In this document: positions 1 through 12,860 of the stretch, piece by piece
Layout: each line of letters starts with the position of its first letter
How positions within the stretch are numbered: position 1 is the stretch's first letter
Assembly: GCF_051020765.1 (NCBI RefSeq)
Contig: NW_027469199.1
Span: forward strand, 248,001-312,000
Source of the DNA: Lasioglossum baleicum
Lineage: Eukaryota; Arthropoda; Insecta; Hymenoptera; Halictidae
DNA: 64,000 nucleotides
Reading direction: 5' to 3'
The notes under the pieces: generated by a model
What the model was told of the DNA's origin: nothing
Databases searched by the model: none
Seen by the model: the letters and a program-made list of their open reading frames with translations, nothing else
Made by a program: the position numbers and the translations under genes

Positions 1-2984
1 GCAAGAATCTAACCCGCTGTAGCGAGTGTCATGCTTGGTGCTCACGGAAGCAAGTTAGTAGACATTTTGGCATACGGAAACCTTATTTTTATATATGAGT
101 AAAGTAATCGAGACTCAAAAAATTCGAGAACGGTCCCACCTTCTTTACGGGATGAACGGCAAAGTCAATGGCTTCCCTTATCCTGATATTTCGAAAGTCA
201 AGCCAGGAATTCCGAGAGTCAATCCGCAGTATAGTTATGGCAATACACACCTTAACCGATGGAATAAATAGTAGTATACAGATTCGATCCATCGTAGAAC
301 GTTACCTACTGGTATGGGGTCAAAGATTTTGCCGGATTTCTTACCCTACGAAAAACTATCCCGCTGCAGCAAGCGTCTTACTCAGGGTTCACGGAAACAA
401 ATTAATAGTCCTTTTAGCAGGGGGAAAATATAATTTCAAGTATTAACTGGAGGGTTGAGGATAAAACCGCTGGTGGAAGTGAACACCTTCGTCGAGAGCC
501 GAACTGCAAAGTCACAAGCATTACCTACCGCGCGATTTCGAGGGACAGACCAGGAATTCCAAGAGTAAATGGGCTCCACACTATTAGGGTGGACACCATA
601 ACTAATTGAACATTAAAATAAAACGTCAGACCGTTTGAGATCGTTATCAATTGGTTGAAATCAAACGTTTTACCGAATACCTTACACTCTGTGAACAAAA
701 CCCGCTGTATAGAGAATATAGCTTCCTAGTCAGAGATACAAATTAGTAGACATTTCTGCAGACGAACAACTTGTCTTCTTGTATGAATAGAAAAGTAGAG
801 AGTCAAACATTTCTAGAACGATCCCACATTCTTTGAATAGCTTTACCTCTCCTGTTATTCCGATAGTCAAACCAGATATTCTGGGAGTCAATCCGCTGTA
901 CACTATTTGCAGCGGACACATTAAATCACGGTTTGAATATTAAAGTTGATCGTGAAACAGTTTGAGAACGTCACCAATTATTATAAAGCCAACACCTTTA
1001 CCGAGGACATTACTGCCCGCGAAGCTAAATCGCCGTGTCGAGAGTATAACATCGTGTTTTGGGAAACACATGTGCATACATTTTATTGACGGTTTATTGA
1101 ATTCATGTATGAATTGGAAAATCGATGGTTAAACCGATCGAGGACATTACCACCCTCCTTGAGATTCGAAAGCCTAGGTCAATAGCTTCACATGTCCCGT
1201 GATAGCGAGAGTCAAACCAGGCAATCTGGGAATAAACACAGTGAACAGAATTGGTAATAGACAGCTCCATTCACTGCATGAATATTCAGGTTGAGTGCCA
1301 AACAGTCGGGCAACGATACCAAATGGTATAAAGTCGTTCTCATTACCCAGTAGTTTACCATCCGAGAACCCAACCCGCTCTGTCCAGAGTATAACTTCGT
1401 GTTCTAAGAAGAAATTAGTATACATATTATTGACGGGCAACTTAATTTCCAGTATGAATTAGGAGATCGAATGTCAAACATTTCGAGAACGTTACCACCG
1501 TATTTGGGAGTCGCACAGCTAGGTCGTCAAGTTCACCTATCCTGTGATTCTATGAGTCAAGCCAGGTATTGCGGCAGTAAACCCGCTGATCAGTATTGGC
1601 AATAGACCCATTATTTCACGGTTTCATATTAAAGTAGGGCGTCAAACTGCTTGCGAACGATACTAGTTTGTATAAACTCACTCCTTTTACACAACACCTT
1701 TCCTTCCGAGAACCTGACATGCTGTATCGATAGTATGACTTAGTGTTGAAGGAAGAAAATTGGTATCCATTATAAAGACGGCACCTCATTTTCATGTACG
1801 AATAGCAAAATCGAGAGTCAAACCCTTCGCGAACGTTACCACATACCATTAGAATAGAACGGCTAAATCAATAGCTTCACCAATCATGTGATTCGGCGAG
1901 ACTAACCAGGTATTCCGGGAGTAAATCCGCTGAGCAGTATTGGCAGTAGACACCACAATTCCAGGTATGAATAATGAAGTAGGGAGTCAAAGCGTGGATG
2001 AACGTTACGTACAGTAATCGAGTCAAACGCTTTATCGAAGGCCTTAACTTCCGAAAGCCTAACGCATTATATCGAGTGTATAACTTCGTGTTCAGAGAAA
2101 CATATTAGTATACATTTTGATGACGAGCACCTTGATTTCATACAAGAATAACAAAGTCATTAGAAAAATCTTTCGAGAACATTACCACCTGCTTTGAAAG
2201 TCGAACGGCTTGGTAAACGGCTTCACTTGTCATGTGATTCCATGGGACAAACTACATATTCCGCGAGTAATGTTACTTACATATTTTCATTAAACAACCT
2301 CATTCTGGGCATAAATATTAAAGAACAGTGTCAAATCGCTGCAGAACCTTAGCTACTGGTATAGAGACAAACTTTAAATCAAAGACCTTAACTGCAGAGA
2401 AGCTAACCCGCTGTACCGAGAGTATAGCTTCGTGTTTTGAGGCACGAACTAGTATACATTTTAGGAACTGGCAACGTATCTTCATGTATGACTTAGATGA
2501 TCGAGGGGCAAACCTTTCCAGAACTTTTCCAGCTTCATTGATAGTCGCATATATAAGTCTACAGCTTCACCTATCCTGTGATTTCGAGGGTCAAGCCTGG
2601 TATTCGAGGAGTAAGTTCGCTGAAAAGTATTGGCAATCGACACCTTGATTCAAGGCATAAATGTTTCGGTTGAGAGTCAAAACGTCGGAGAACGCTACGA
2701 ATTGTTGAAAAGTCAAACGTATTACCGAGGGCCGTACATTCCCCGCACATGACCCGCTTCATAGAGCGTATAACTTCGTGTACAGAAGATCAAATTAATA
2801 AACATTTTAGTGACGGGGACCATAATCTCATTATGAATAAGAAGATCTAGGGTCAAGCCGCTCAAGAAAGTTATCACATTCTTTGAGATTCGAACGGCAA
2901 TGTCAATATCTTCACCTATCATGTGTTTCCGAAAGTCAAATTAGGTGTTCCGGGTGTATATCCGATGAACACTATTCGCAATAC

Positions 2985-3230
2985 ACACGTTAATTCACGT
3001 AATCAATATGAACGTACAGAATTAAGACGTTGTAGAACGATTCATATTGGCGCAGAGGGAATCATTTACCGAGACCCTTACCTTCGAGAACCAAACTCTC
3101 TGCATCTAGAGTATATCCTTGAGTTCAGTAAAAGACATTAGCATTCGTTTTACTGCCGGGTACCTCAATTTCATGTACGAAATGGAATATCGAGTGTCAA
3201 ACCGTTCGAGAACGTTATCTCCTTCTGTGA
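2985..3230 (-). repeat. Long-range duplicate D3, left copy
   Basis: Matches 50072-50320 in the same orientation. Shared private variants include AATCAATATGAACGTACAGA at 3001, GTAAAAGACATTAGCAT-CGTTT and CATGTACGAAATGGAATATC. The offset between copies is 47,086 bp, measured from AATCAATATGAACGTACAG. Confidence 0.75.
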
Positions 3231-6200
3231 GAGTCAAACGGCTAAGTCAATAGCTTCACAAGTCCACTGATTCCGATAGTTAAACCAGGTAATCCGGGCG
3301 TATATTCGCTGTATAGAATGGCAAGAGTTACCCTATTTCACGGTGCAGCATCAAACCGCTGTAGTACGTTACCAATTGGTATAGAGTCATACATTTTACC
3401 GAAGGCCTTACCTTCCTAGAAGGTAACCCGCCGTATCGTGAGCATAACTTCGTGTTGAGAGCAACAATTTATTATACAATTTAGAGAGGGGCGCCTTAAT
3501 TTCATGTATGCTTTAAAATATAAAGTATCAAACCGTTCGATGGTGTTGCCGCCTTCTTTGGGTGTCGGAAGGATACGACAATACTTTCACCTATCCTGTG
3601 GTGCCTCACGTCATTCCAGGTATTCCGGAAGTGTATCTGCTGAGCACCTTAATTCACGATTTAACTATTAAAATAGAGCGTCAAACCATTTGAGCACATT
3701 ACCAATTGGTATAAAGTCGAACGTTATACCGAAGGCCTTACCTTTCAAGAAGCTGACCCGCTTCATCGAGAGAATCACATCGTTTTCAGAGAACGAAATT
3801 AGTAATCATTTCAGTGACGGACACCTTAACGTCATGTCTGATTCAGAAGACCTTGTGTCATGCATTTCGGGAACGTTATCGCCCTCTTTGAGAGTCGAAC
3901 GGCTAGGTCAATAGCTTCATCTATCTTGTGATTCCTAGAGCCAAACGAGGTATTCCTCGAGTAAATCCGCTGAGGAGTTTTGGCAATACACACCATAATT
4001 CACGGCATGAGTATTAAAGTAGGGAGTCCAATCGTCAGAGAACGTTACCATATGATACAAAGTTATTCTTTTTTCCGATTACTATACCTTCCGAGTACCT
4101 AACACGCTGTACGCAGTGTCTTGCCTAGTGTTTAGAGAAAGAAAATAGTATACAGTTTAGTAACGGGCACCACAACATCATGTACGAAATTGAGGATTGC
4201 GGGGCAAACTGTCCCAGAACGTTGCCGCCATCTTTGGGTGTTACACAACGCAGTCACTAGCTTCAGCGATCCCGTGATTCCGAGAGTCAGACTATGTATT
4301 CCAGGAGTAAATCCGCTGAACACTTATGGCAATGGACACCCTATTTCATAGTATGACTATTACGGTAGTGATTCACACCGTCTGTGAACATTAAAAATTT
4401 ATATGAAGACATTCCTGTTTCCAACGGTGAAACTATCCGTCTGCAGCGAGTGCTTCGCTTCGTGTTCAGTGAAATAATTTAGTATTCATTCTTGTGACGG
4501 GCACAATAATATCATTTATCAACATTATGATCAGAGCGAATCTGTTCGAGAACGATCCCACATTGTTTGACATTTGCACACCTTTGTCAGTAGCTTTATC
4601 TATCCTGTGATTCCGAGAGTCAAATCAGGTATTCCAGAAGTGAATCTGCTGATGAGTATTGGCGACACACACCATACTTCACAGTATAAATATTAAGGTA
4701 GGACGTCAAACCGTTGTAGAACGCTACGTATTGGCATGGTATACTCTTTCCGGATAGCTTACCTTCCGCGGACCTAACCCGCTTCAACCAGGGTATAGCT
4801 TCGTGTTGAGGGAAACAAATTGGTACCAATTTTAGTGACGGGTATCTTAATTTCATGCATGAATTAGAAGATCGAGGGTCAGAGGGATCGAGAACGCTGA
4901 CAGCTTCTGTGTGAGACGAACGGCTACGTCAAGAGCTTCTCCTATTCTGTAATTTGGAGTGTCAAACCAGGTATTCCCGGAGTAAGTCCGCTGTATAGTT
5001 TTGGTAATTGGTACCATAATTCACGGTTTGAATATTAACGTAGATCGTGAAACCGTTTGAGATCGTTACCTATTGGTATAAAGTCAAACGTTTTACAGAA
5101 GGCCTTATGAGCCGAAAGCCTATCGCGCTGTACCGAGCGCATATGATCGTGTTCAGAGGAACATATTAGTATACATTTTAGTGACGTGCGCCTTAATTTA
5201 ATGCATGAATGAGCAGATCGATTGTCAAACCGTTCGAGAACGTTTCAACTTCCTTGTGAGTAGAACGGCTAAGTCAAGAGCATCACCCGCCATATGACAC
5301 AGAGAGTCAAACCAGACATTACAGGAGAAATTCCGCTGAATTATATAGGCAACTCATACGGTATTTCACGGTTTGAACATTAAAGCAGGAAGACAATCTG
5401 TAGGAGATCATTACCAATGGGTTTAGAGTCACTCTCTTGCCGAAGGGCTAACCTTCCGAGAGCATAGCCTGCTGCATCGAGAGTGTAACTTTGTGTTTTG
5501 AGCAACACATTAGTACACATTTTAGTGACGGGCAGCTCAACTTCATGTACAAATTAGATGACTGAACGTCAAACCGTTGTACAACCTCACCACCATCATT
5601 GAGAGTCGAACGCCTGAGTCAATATCTTCACGTATCCTGTGATTGCGAGAGGCAGACCAGGTATTCCAGGAGTAAGTCCGCTGAAAACTATTGGCAATAC
5701 ACACATCAATCCACGGTAGGTATACTAAGGTACAGAATAATACCCTCCGAGAACATTACAAACTTGTACAAAGTCCTTTTTCCGATCACTTTACCGTCTG
5801 AGATACTAACCCGCTGTATCCAGTGTATGAGTTCGTGATAAGAGAAACATATTCGTATACATTTTAATGACTGGCACCATACTTACCTATTCGAATAGAA
5901 AAATCATGGGTAAAACTTTTCGAGAACGTTGCCACCTTCATTACGTGTCGGACGGTTAAGTCAACGGTTTCAACTATCCTGTGATCTGAAGAGGTAAACC
6001 AGGTAATCCGTGTCTGACCTTGCTGTACAGTTTTGGCATTAGACACGCAATTTTACGGTATGAATATCAAACAACAGGGTCAAACCGTTGGAGAACATTA
6101 CCTATTCCTCAATATTCGGACCATTCACACCAGGCCTTATTTTCGGAGAAGCTAACCCGCTGTATCGATATTTTATCTTCGCGTTCAGAGAATCAAATTT

Positions 6201-6429
6201 ATGTACATTTTAGTGACGAGAATCTTAATTTCATATATGAATTAGAATATCGAGTGTCAAACCGTTCGAGAACGTTGCTATCATCGGTGATATATAAACA
6301 GCTAAGTCAATAGTTACACCTATCCTGTGACTCGGAGTGTCAAACCACGTATTTTGGGAGCAAGTCCGCTGAACAGAATTGGTAATAGACACCGTCGTTC
6401 ACGGCTTGAACATTGAAACAGGGAGTCAA

Positions 6430-6455
6430 GCTGCTTGAGCACGTTACGACCCTCT
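6430..6455 (-). other. Half-unit loss (A half missing)
   Basis: The minus-strand unit passes from the B core straight to the A core at ACGTTACGACCCTC. Consecutive CCGCTGAAC-type markers at 6365 and 6534 are 169 bp apart, exactly one B half. Confidence 0.82.
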
Positions 6456-7459
6456 TTGAGAGTCGAACGGGTAAGTCTATAGCTTCACCTGCACAGTGAT
6501 ACGGAGAGTCAAACCAGGTATTCCTGGCCTAAATCTGCTGAACTTTATTTGCCATAGACACTTTAATACGCGGTATCAATATTAAAGTACAGAGTCATAC
6601 CGCTGTAGAACGTTACACATTCCTACAGAGTGAATTTGTTACCGAAGGCAATAGCTAAGAGAAGCTAACCCGCAGTATCAGGAGCATAACTTCATGGTCA
6701 AAGAAGCATACTAGTATTAATTGTAGTGACGGTCACCTTAATTTCATGTGTGAATAAGTAGATCGGTAATCAAACCGTTGGCGAACGTTACCACCTTAAT
6801 TGAGAGTTGCACAAGTAAGTCAATAGCTTCACCTATTCTGTGATGGCGAGAGACATGCCAGGTATTCCGGGAGTATATACAGTGAACAGAATAGGCAATA
6901 GACTGCTTACTTCGCAGTATGAATATTAAAGCAGAAAATGTGCCGTCTGCGAACATTCCTAATTCGTATAAAGACATTCCTCTTACGACATACATGACCT
7001 TCCGAGGACCTAACCCTCTGTGGCGAGCGTCTTTCTTCTCCTTCACTGAAACAAATTAGTAGACGTACTAGCAGATGAGCATCACATTTTCATGAATAAA
7101 TATCGTAATCGAGAGATAAATCGATCGAGAACGCTGCCACCTTGTTTGAGGCTCGTAAGACTAAATCAATTGCTTCACATCTCTTGTGAATCCAAGAGTC
7201 GAAACTGGTATTCCGGGAATGAAACCGCTAATCAGTGTTGAAAACAGACACCTTAATTCACGGTATGAGTATTAAAGTAGAGCGTCAAACCATTTAAGAA
7301 TGCTACGAATTTCTAGAAATTCAAACTTTTTACCGAAGATCCTACCTTCCGCGCACCCACCCGCCTAATCGAGAGAATAACTTCGTGCTCAGAGAAGAAT
7401 ATCAGTATACTATCTAGTGACTGATACTTTAATTACATGTTCGAATTGCAAGGTTGTGG

Positions 7460-7490
7460 GTCAATCCGTCGGAGAACATTACCAATTGAT
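7460..7490 (-). other. Half-unit loss (B half missing)
   Basis: GTGGGTCAATCCGTCGGAGAAC joins the A half to the B core. The CCCGCC and CCCGCT markers at about 7361 and 7538 are 177 bp apart, exactly one A half. Confidence 0.8.
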
Positions 7491-8809
7491 ATAGTATCAT
7501 TCCTTTTTCCGAATAAATTACCTAACTAGAACCTAACCCGCTGTAGTGAGAGTCATGCTTGTTGCTCTCAGAAACCAATTAGTAGAAATTACATCAGAGG
7601 TACACCTTATTTTCATACAAGAAATATAAAATCGAGTGTCGAACAGTTCCAGATATATTTCCACCTCCTTCGGATAGTCCATCGGCTATGTCAATATCTA
7701 CACCTAACTTGAGATTCCGATAGCCAAATCGTGTATTCCGTGGGTCAATCCGCTAAACAGTATTGGCAATGGACACATTAATTCACGGTATGGATATTAA
7801 AGTTAAGAGACAGTCCGTTTCAGAACGTTACCAATTAGTATAGTGTCATTCACTTTATCGCATACCTCCGGGAACATAACCCGCTGTATCGGGAGTATAA
7901 CTTCGTCTTCAGAGATTCGAAATTAGCATACATTGGAGCGACGGACACATTAATTTCATGTATGCATGAGAAGATCGATTGTCAAACTGATCGAGATCGT
8001 TGCCACCTTCTTTGAGATTCAAACGGCTGAATCAATAGCTTCACATAGAGTTAAGATTCCGAGAGTCTACCTGGTATTCCTGGACTTAATGCACTGCACA
8101 TTATTGTCAATAGACACCGTAATTCATGGCACGAATATTAAGGTTGATTGTCAAACCGTCGGAGATCTTTACCAATTGGTATGTAGTCATTCTTCTTAAC
8201 CTACACCTTACATACCGAGAATGCAATCCGCAGTAGCGGTTATCCTGCACCGGGTTCACTGGAACGTATTACTAGACATTATAGCTGGCGGATAGCTAAA
8301 TTTCGTGTATAAATAGGAACCACTAGTGTCAAACCGATAGAGAACGTTACCAGCTTCTTCGAGAGTCGAACGGCTGAGTCAATAGCGTCACCCGACCTGT
8401 GACAAAGAGAGTGAAACTTGGAATGCCAGCAGAAAAATCCGTTGAATGGTATTGGCATTTGTCACCTTAATTCACGGTTTCAATATTAAAGTAGAGTGTG
8501 AAGCCGCAGAAGAACGTTACCTATTTCTTATAGAGTCATCATTTGTACCGAAGCCGTTAACTTCTGAAAAGCATATCCCGCTGTAGCATGTGTTATTCTC
8601 TGTGGTCGCGGCATTATATTAGTACACATTTTACCAATCGGACACATATTATTCATGTATGAGTAGCAAAATCGAACAGTTATGTCAATCGCATAACCCA
8701 TCCTGTGATTCCGAAATTAAAGACAGGTATCCCCGGAGTAAATGCGCTGATCAGTATTGGCATAAGACACCTTAATTCAGTGTATGAATATTAAAGTACA
8801 GTGTCGAAC

Positions 8810-8835
8810 CGTTGTAGAACGTTAGAACCTTCTAT
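8810..8835 (-). other. Half-unit loss (A half missing)
   Basis: GTTGTAGAACGTTAGAACC runs from the B core into TTCTATGCGAGTCG of the A half. CGCTGA markers at 8743 and 8912 are 169 bp apart. Confidence 0.82.
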
Positions 8836-9449
8836 GCGAGTCGAAAGGCTCAGTCAATAGCTTCACCTAGCCTGTGATTCGGAGAAACTAGCCAGGTATA
8901 CCGGGAGTAAATCCGCTGAACAGTATGGGCAGTAGACACCTTAGTTCACAGTTTGAATATTAACGTAGAGCGTCAATCCGTGTGAGATCTTTTCCAATTG
9001 GACTAACGCCAAACGCTTTACCAAAGCCCTAGCCTTCCGCGAACATCAGCGACATCATCGAAAGTATAAGTTCGCTTTCAGAGAAAGAAATTAGAATTCG
9101 TTTCAGTGACGGGCGACTTAACGTCAAGAATGAATTAGAAGATCGAGTGTTAAGGCGTTCGACAACGTTACCACCTTCATTGAGTGTCGCATAACTAAGG
9201 CAATATCTTCACCTATCCATTGATTTCGAGAGGTAAACCAGTCATTGCGGGAGAAAATCCGCTGAATTATATAGGCAATTGACATGATAATTCACGGATT
9301 GGACATATAACTTGAAGATAAACCGTGGGACAAACTGTGTCAGTTTGTATAGAGTTATCCCCTATACCGAAGGCCTTACCATCGGAGACCATAACCCGCT
9401 GTATTTAGAGTATATCATCGTGTCTAGAGAAACACATTAGAATAAATTT

Positions 9450-9960
9450 TAGTGACGGCACTATAAATTCATGTATGAATTAGAAGGTCGACGGTCAAAC
9501 AACTCGGGAACGTTGCCGCCTTCTGTTAGGGACGAACGGCTAAGTCAATAACATCCCCGATCCTGAGAGTCCGAGAGTAAAGCCAGGTATTCCGGGAGTA
9601 AATCCGCTTAACAGCATTGGTAATAAACACCTTAATTCACGGTTTGAATATTAATATACAGCGTAAAACCGTTTCATAACAATACCAATTCGTATAAAGT
9701 CATTCCATTTCTGAATACCGTACCTTCTGAGAAACAATCCTGCTGCAGCGATTGTCCTGCTTAATGTTAACGGAAACAAATTATAAGCCATTTTCGCAGA
9801 CGGAAACCACAGATTTGTGTATAAGTATCAACATCGAAAGTCAATGCGTTCGAGAAGGTTACCTCCTTCTTTGAGAGTCGCACATCTTAGTGAATAGCTG
9901 CACATATCCTATGACTCCGAAAAGTTATTCAGGTACTGAAGAATATACAGCGAATTAATG
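9450..9960 (-). repeat. Long-range duplicated block D1, left copy (includes an inversion junction)
   Basis: About 510 bp closely matching 23570-24080, at roughly nine identical bases in ten by eye, well above the family background. Shared private variants include TAGTGACGGCAC, GATCCTGAGAGTCCGAGAG, CAGCATTGGTAATAAACACC, TTAATATACAGCGTAAAACC and AAAAGTTATTCAGGTACT. The block also contains the minus-to-plus switch, so both copies descend from one already inverted ancestor. Confidence 0.85.
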
Positions 9961-12524
9961 TGTCTAGAGCCAGTACCGTTCTGCGGAATAGCTGTGTTTG
10001 ACCCTCGGAATCACACCAGAGGTTGAGCTCGTTACTTAGTTGTGCGTCTCTCAAGATACGTGGTAACGATCTCGAAAGGTCTGACTCTCGATCTGCTTAT
10101 TCGTACATGAAATTAAAGTGTCCTCTCTACTACAAATCCCACTTGTTTGCTTAGGTGAATATTAAGCTAGTCTCTCTGTACAGCGGGCTACATTCTCGCA
10201 AGGCAAGATTTTGGGCAAAATGTTTGACTCCATTCCAAGTTGTATCATACGCCATGGGCTTGAACCCCTTCTTTAATATCCATACCGTGAAATAATGAGT
10301 CCATTGCCATTACAGTGCAGCGGATTTACTCTTGATATTCCTGGTGCGATTCTCGGAATCACAGGATAGGTGAAGCTGTTTTCTTAGATGTACGATTCTC
10401 AAAGAAGGTGGTAAAGTTTTGGATCCCTTTGCCTCGTGACCTTCTCATTCATATATAAAAATAAGGTGTGCTTCTACTAATTTGTTTCCGTGGACACTAA
10501 GCATGACAATTGCTACAACATATTGAGGCATCGGAATGTAAGGAATTAGTTAAAAAGAACGACTTTCTACCAATTGGTATTGTTCTCCGACGGTTTGACT
10601 CCCATCATTAATATTCGTGCCGAGAATTATGGTGTCTATTGCCAACACTGTTCAGAGGATTCACTCCAGGAATACATGGTTTAGCTCTAGGAATCACAGG
10701 ATGTGTGACGCTATAGCATTCGCAGTTCGATTCTCAGGGAAGGTGGAACCGTTTTCGGACTGTTTAACTCTCGCTTATTCTATTCGTAGATGAGAATAAG
10801 CTTTCCGTCTGCTAAATTGTTTACTAATTTCCTTCCGTGAACATTAAGCAAGGCACACGCTACAGCGGGTTTGGTTCTCGGAAGGTATGGCCTTCGGTAA
10901 TAATTTTGAATCTATACGCATAGGTATCGTTCTGCAACGGTTTTGTGCCCAACTCTAATATTCAAACCGTGAAACAAGGTGTTTATTGGCAATGCCGATC
11001 AGTAAATTTGCGTCTGGAATATCAGGCAAGACTCTCGGATGCTCATGCACATGTGAAGCTATTGACACAGCCGTTTGACTCTCGAAGAAGCTGGTAAACT
11101 TCACGAGAGGATTGACACTCCATCTTCTAATACATAGATGAAACTAGCGAGCCCGCCACTAAAATGTTTACTAATTTGATTCTCTGTACATCGAAGTTAT
11201 ACCCACGATTCGCCGGGACATCTTCTCGGATGGTAATGTATCCGTTAAAGAGTATGACGTTATTTCAATTGGTAGTACTCACAAACGGTTTGACGCTCTA
11301 CTTTAATATTCATACCGTGAATTAAGTTGTATGTTGCCAATACTGTTCAGTGGATCCACTTTCGGAATCACATGATAGGTGAAGCTATTGACTCAGCCGT
11401 CCGACTCATAAAGAAGGTGAGAAAGTTCTCGAAAAGTTTGACATTCGATCTTCCAATTCATGCATGAAATTAAGGTGGCCGCGAATAAAATGTGTACTAA
11501 ATTTGTTTCTCTGGACATGAAATTATTCTCTCGTTTCAGCGGGATAGGTTCGCGGTATGTAAGGCCTTCGCTAAAAAGCTTGCTGTACACCAATAGGTAA
11601 CGATCTACATCGGTTTGTCGCTTTACTATAATACAGAAACTGCGAATTAAGTTACCTATTACCTTTACTGTATAGCGTATTTACTTTCGGAGATCTCGTT
11701 TGACGTTTGGAATCACAGGATATATGCCGCTATTGACTTACCGGTTCGAATCTCAAAGAAGGTGGTATCTATCTCGAAAGGCATGGACCTGAATCTTCTT
11801 ATTCATAATGAAATTAAGGTCTCAGTCACTAAAATATTTACTAATTTGATTCTGTGAACACGAAGTTATACGCTCGAAACGGCGAGTTTGCTCCTACGGA
11901 GGTAAAGCTAGCAGTAAAGAGTTTGAGTTTATACCAATTGCTAACGGTCACAGAATTATTGACGCTCTACCTTAACATTCAAGCCGGGAATAATGTTTTC
12001 TGATGCCAATGCTGATCAGCGGATTTACTCGGAGAATACCGGGTTTGGCCCTGGGAATCAGAGGATAAGTGAAGCTATTGTCTGAGTTGTTCGACTCTTA
12101 AGGAAGGTGGTAACGATCTCGACGGATAGAATCTCCATCTCTAATTCATACATGAAATCACCGTGACCCGCTCTTAGATGTCTACCATTTTGTTTCCACG
12201 AACACTAAGCAAGACACTAGTAACAGCCGTTTACGCTACTCGAATGTACTGCCTTGGGTAACAAGATTGATCGTATACGAATAGGTGACGTTCTACAACG
12301 GCTGGACGCTCTACCTTAATATTCAAACCGTGAATTTAGGGTCCAATTGCCAATACTTATCACCGCATTTATTCCCAGAATACCTGGTTTGGCAGTCGCA
12401 GTTACAGGATAAGTGAGGCTACTGACTTAGCCATTCGAATCGCAATGAAGGTGGTAACTTTCCCCAACGGTTTGATACTCCATATTACAATTTCATATAT
12501 GACATTAAGGTACCCGTCACAGAA

Positions 12525-12860
12525 ACGTATCCTGATGTCTTTTACTAAGCACGGAGGTATACTCTCGATACAGCGAGTTTGGTTCTCGGAATGTATGGGT
12601 TTCGATAAATGTTTTACACTGTGCCAATGTGTAACATTCTACAATGGCTTGACTCTGTATCTTCATATTTATTCCGCGAATTAAAATGAGTATTGCCAGT
12701 AGTGTTCATCGGATGTACTCCCGGAACACCTAGCACGACTCTCGGAATCACAGGACAGGTGAAGCTATCTCTACTTAGCAGTTTGGCTGGCAAGGAGTGT
12801 GGTGACGTCCTCGAACTGTTTGACCCTCGATCTTCTGATTTATATATGAAACTAAGCTGC
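12525..12860 (+). repeat. Long-range duplicate D4, left copy
   Basis: Matches 59265-59600. Shared private variants include GAAACGTATCCTGATGTC, CACGGAGGTATACTCTC, TTTCGATAAATGTTTTAC and GGAGTGTGGTGACGT. The offset is 46,740 bp, exactly one 346-bp unit less than the D3 offset. Confidence 0.75.

Larger units (their letters stand above)
1..9940 (-). repeat. Satellite array block 1, minus orientation
   Basis: Tandem copies of the 346-bp unit read on the minus strand. Successive copies of the marker CCCGCTGT (or its variants) begin near 13, 360, 701, about 1030 and 1374, which gives a period of about 341-347 bp. The plus strand shows the reverse-complement landmarks throughout: GTCAAACCAGGTATTCC, TAACTTCGTGTTCAGAG and GAACGTTACCACCTTC. 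Copies are strongly diverged from each other. Three half-unit losses lie near 6440, 7470 and 8822, and a deletion of roughly 60 bp lies near 8680. No gene, RNA gene or transposon is visible. The left end of the array lies outside the window. Confidence 0.93.
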
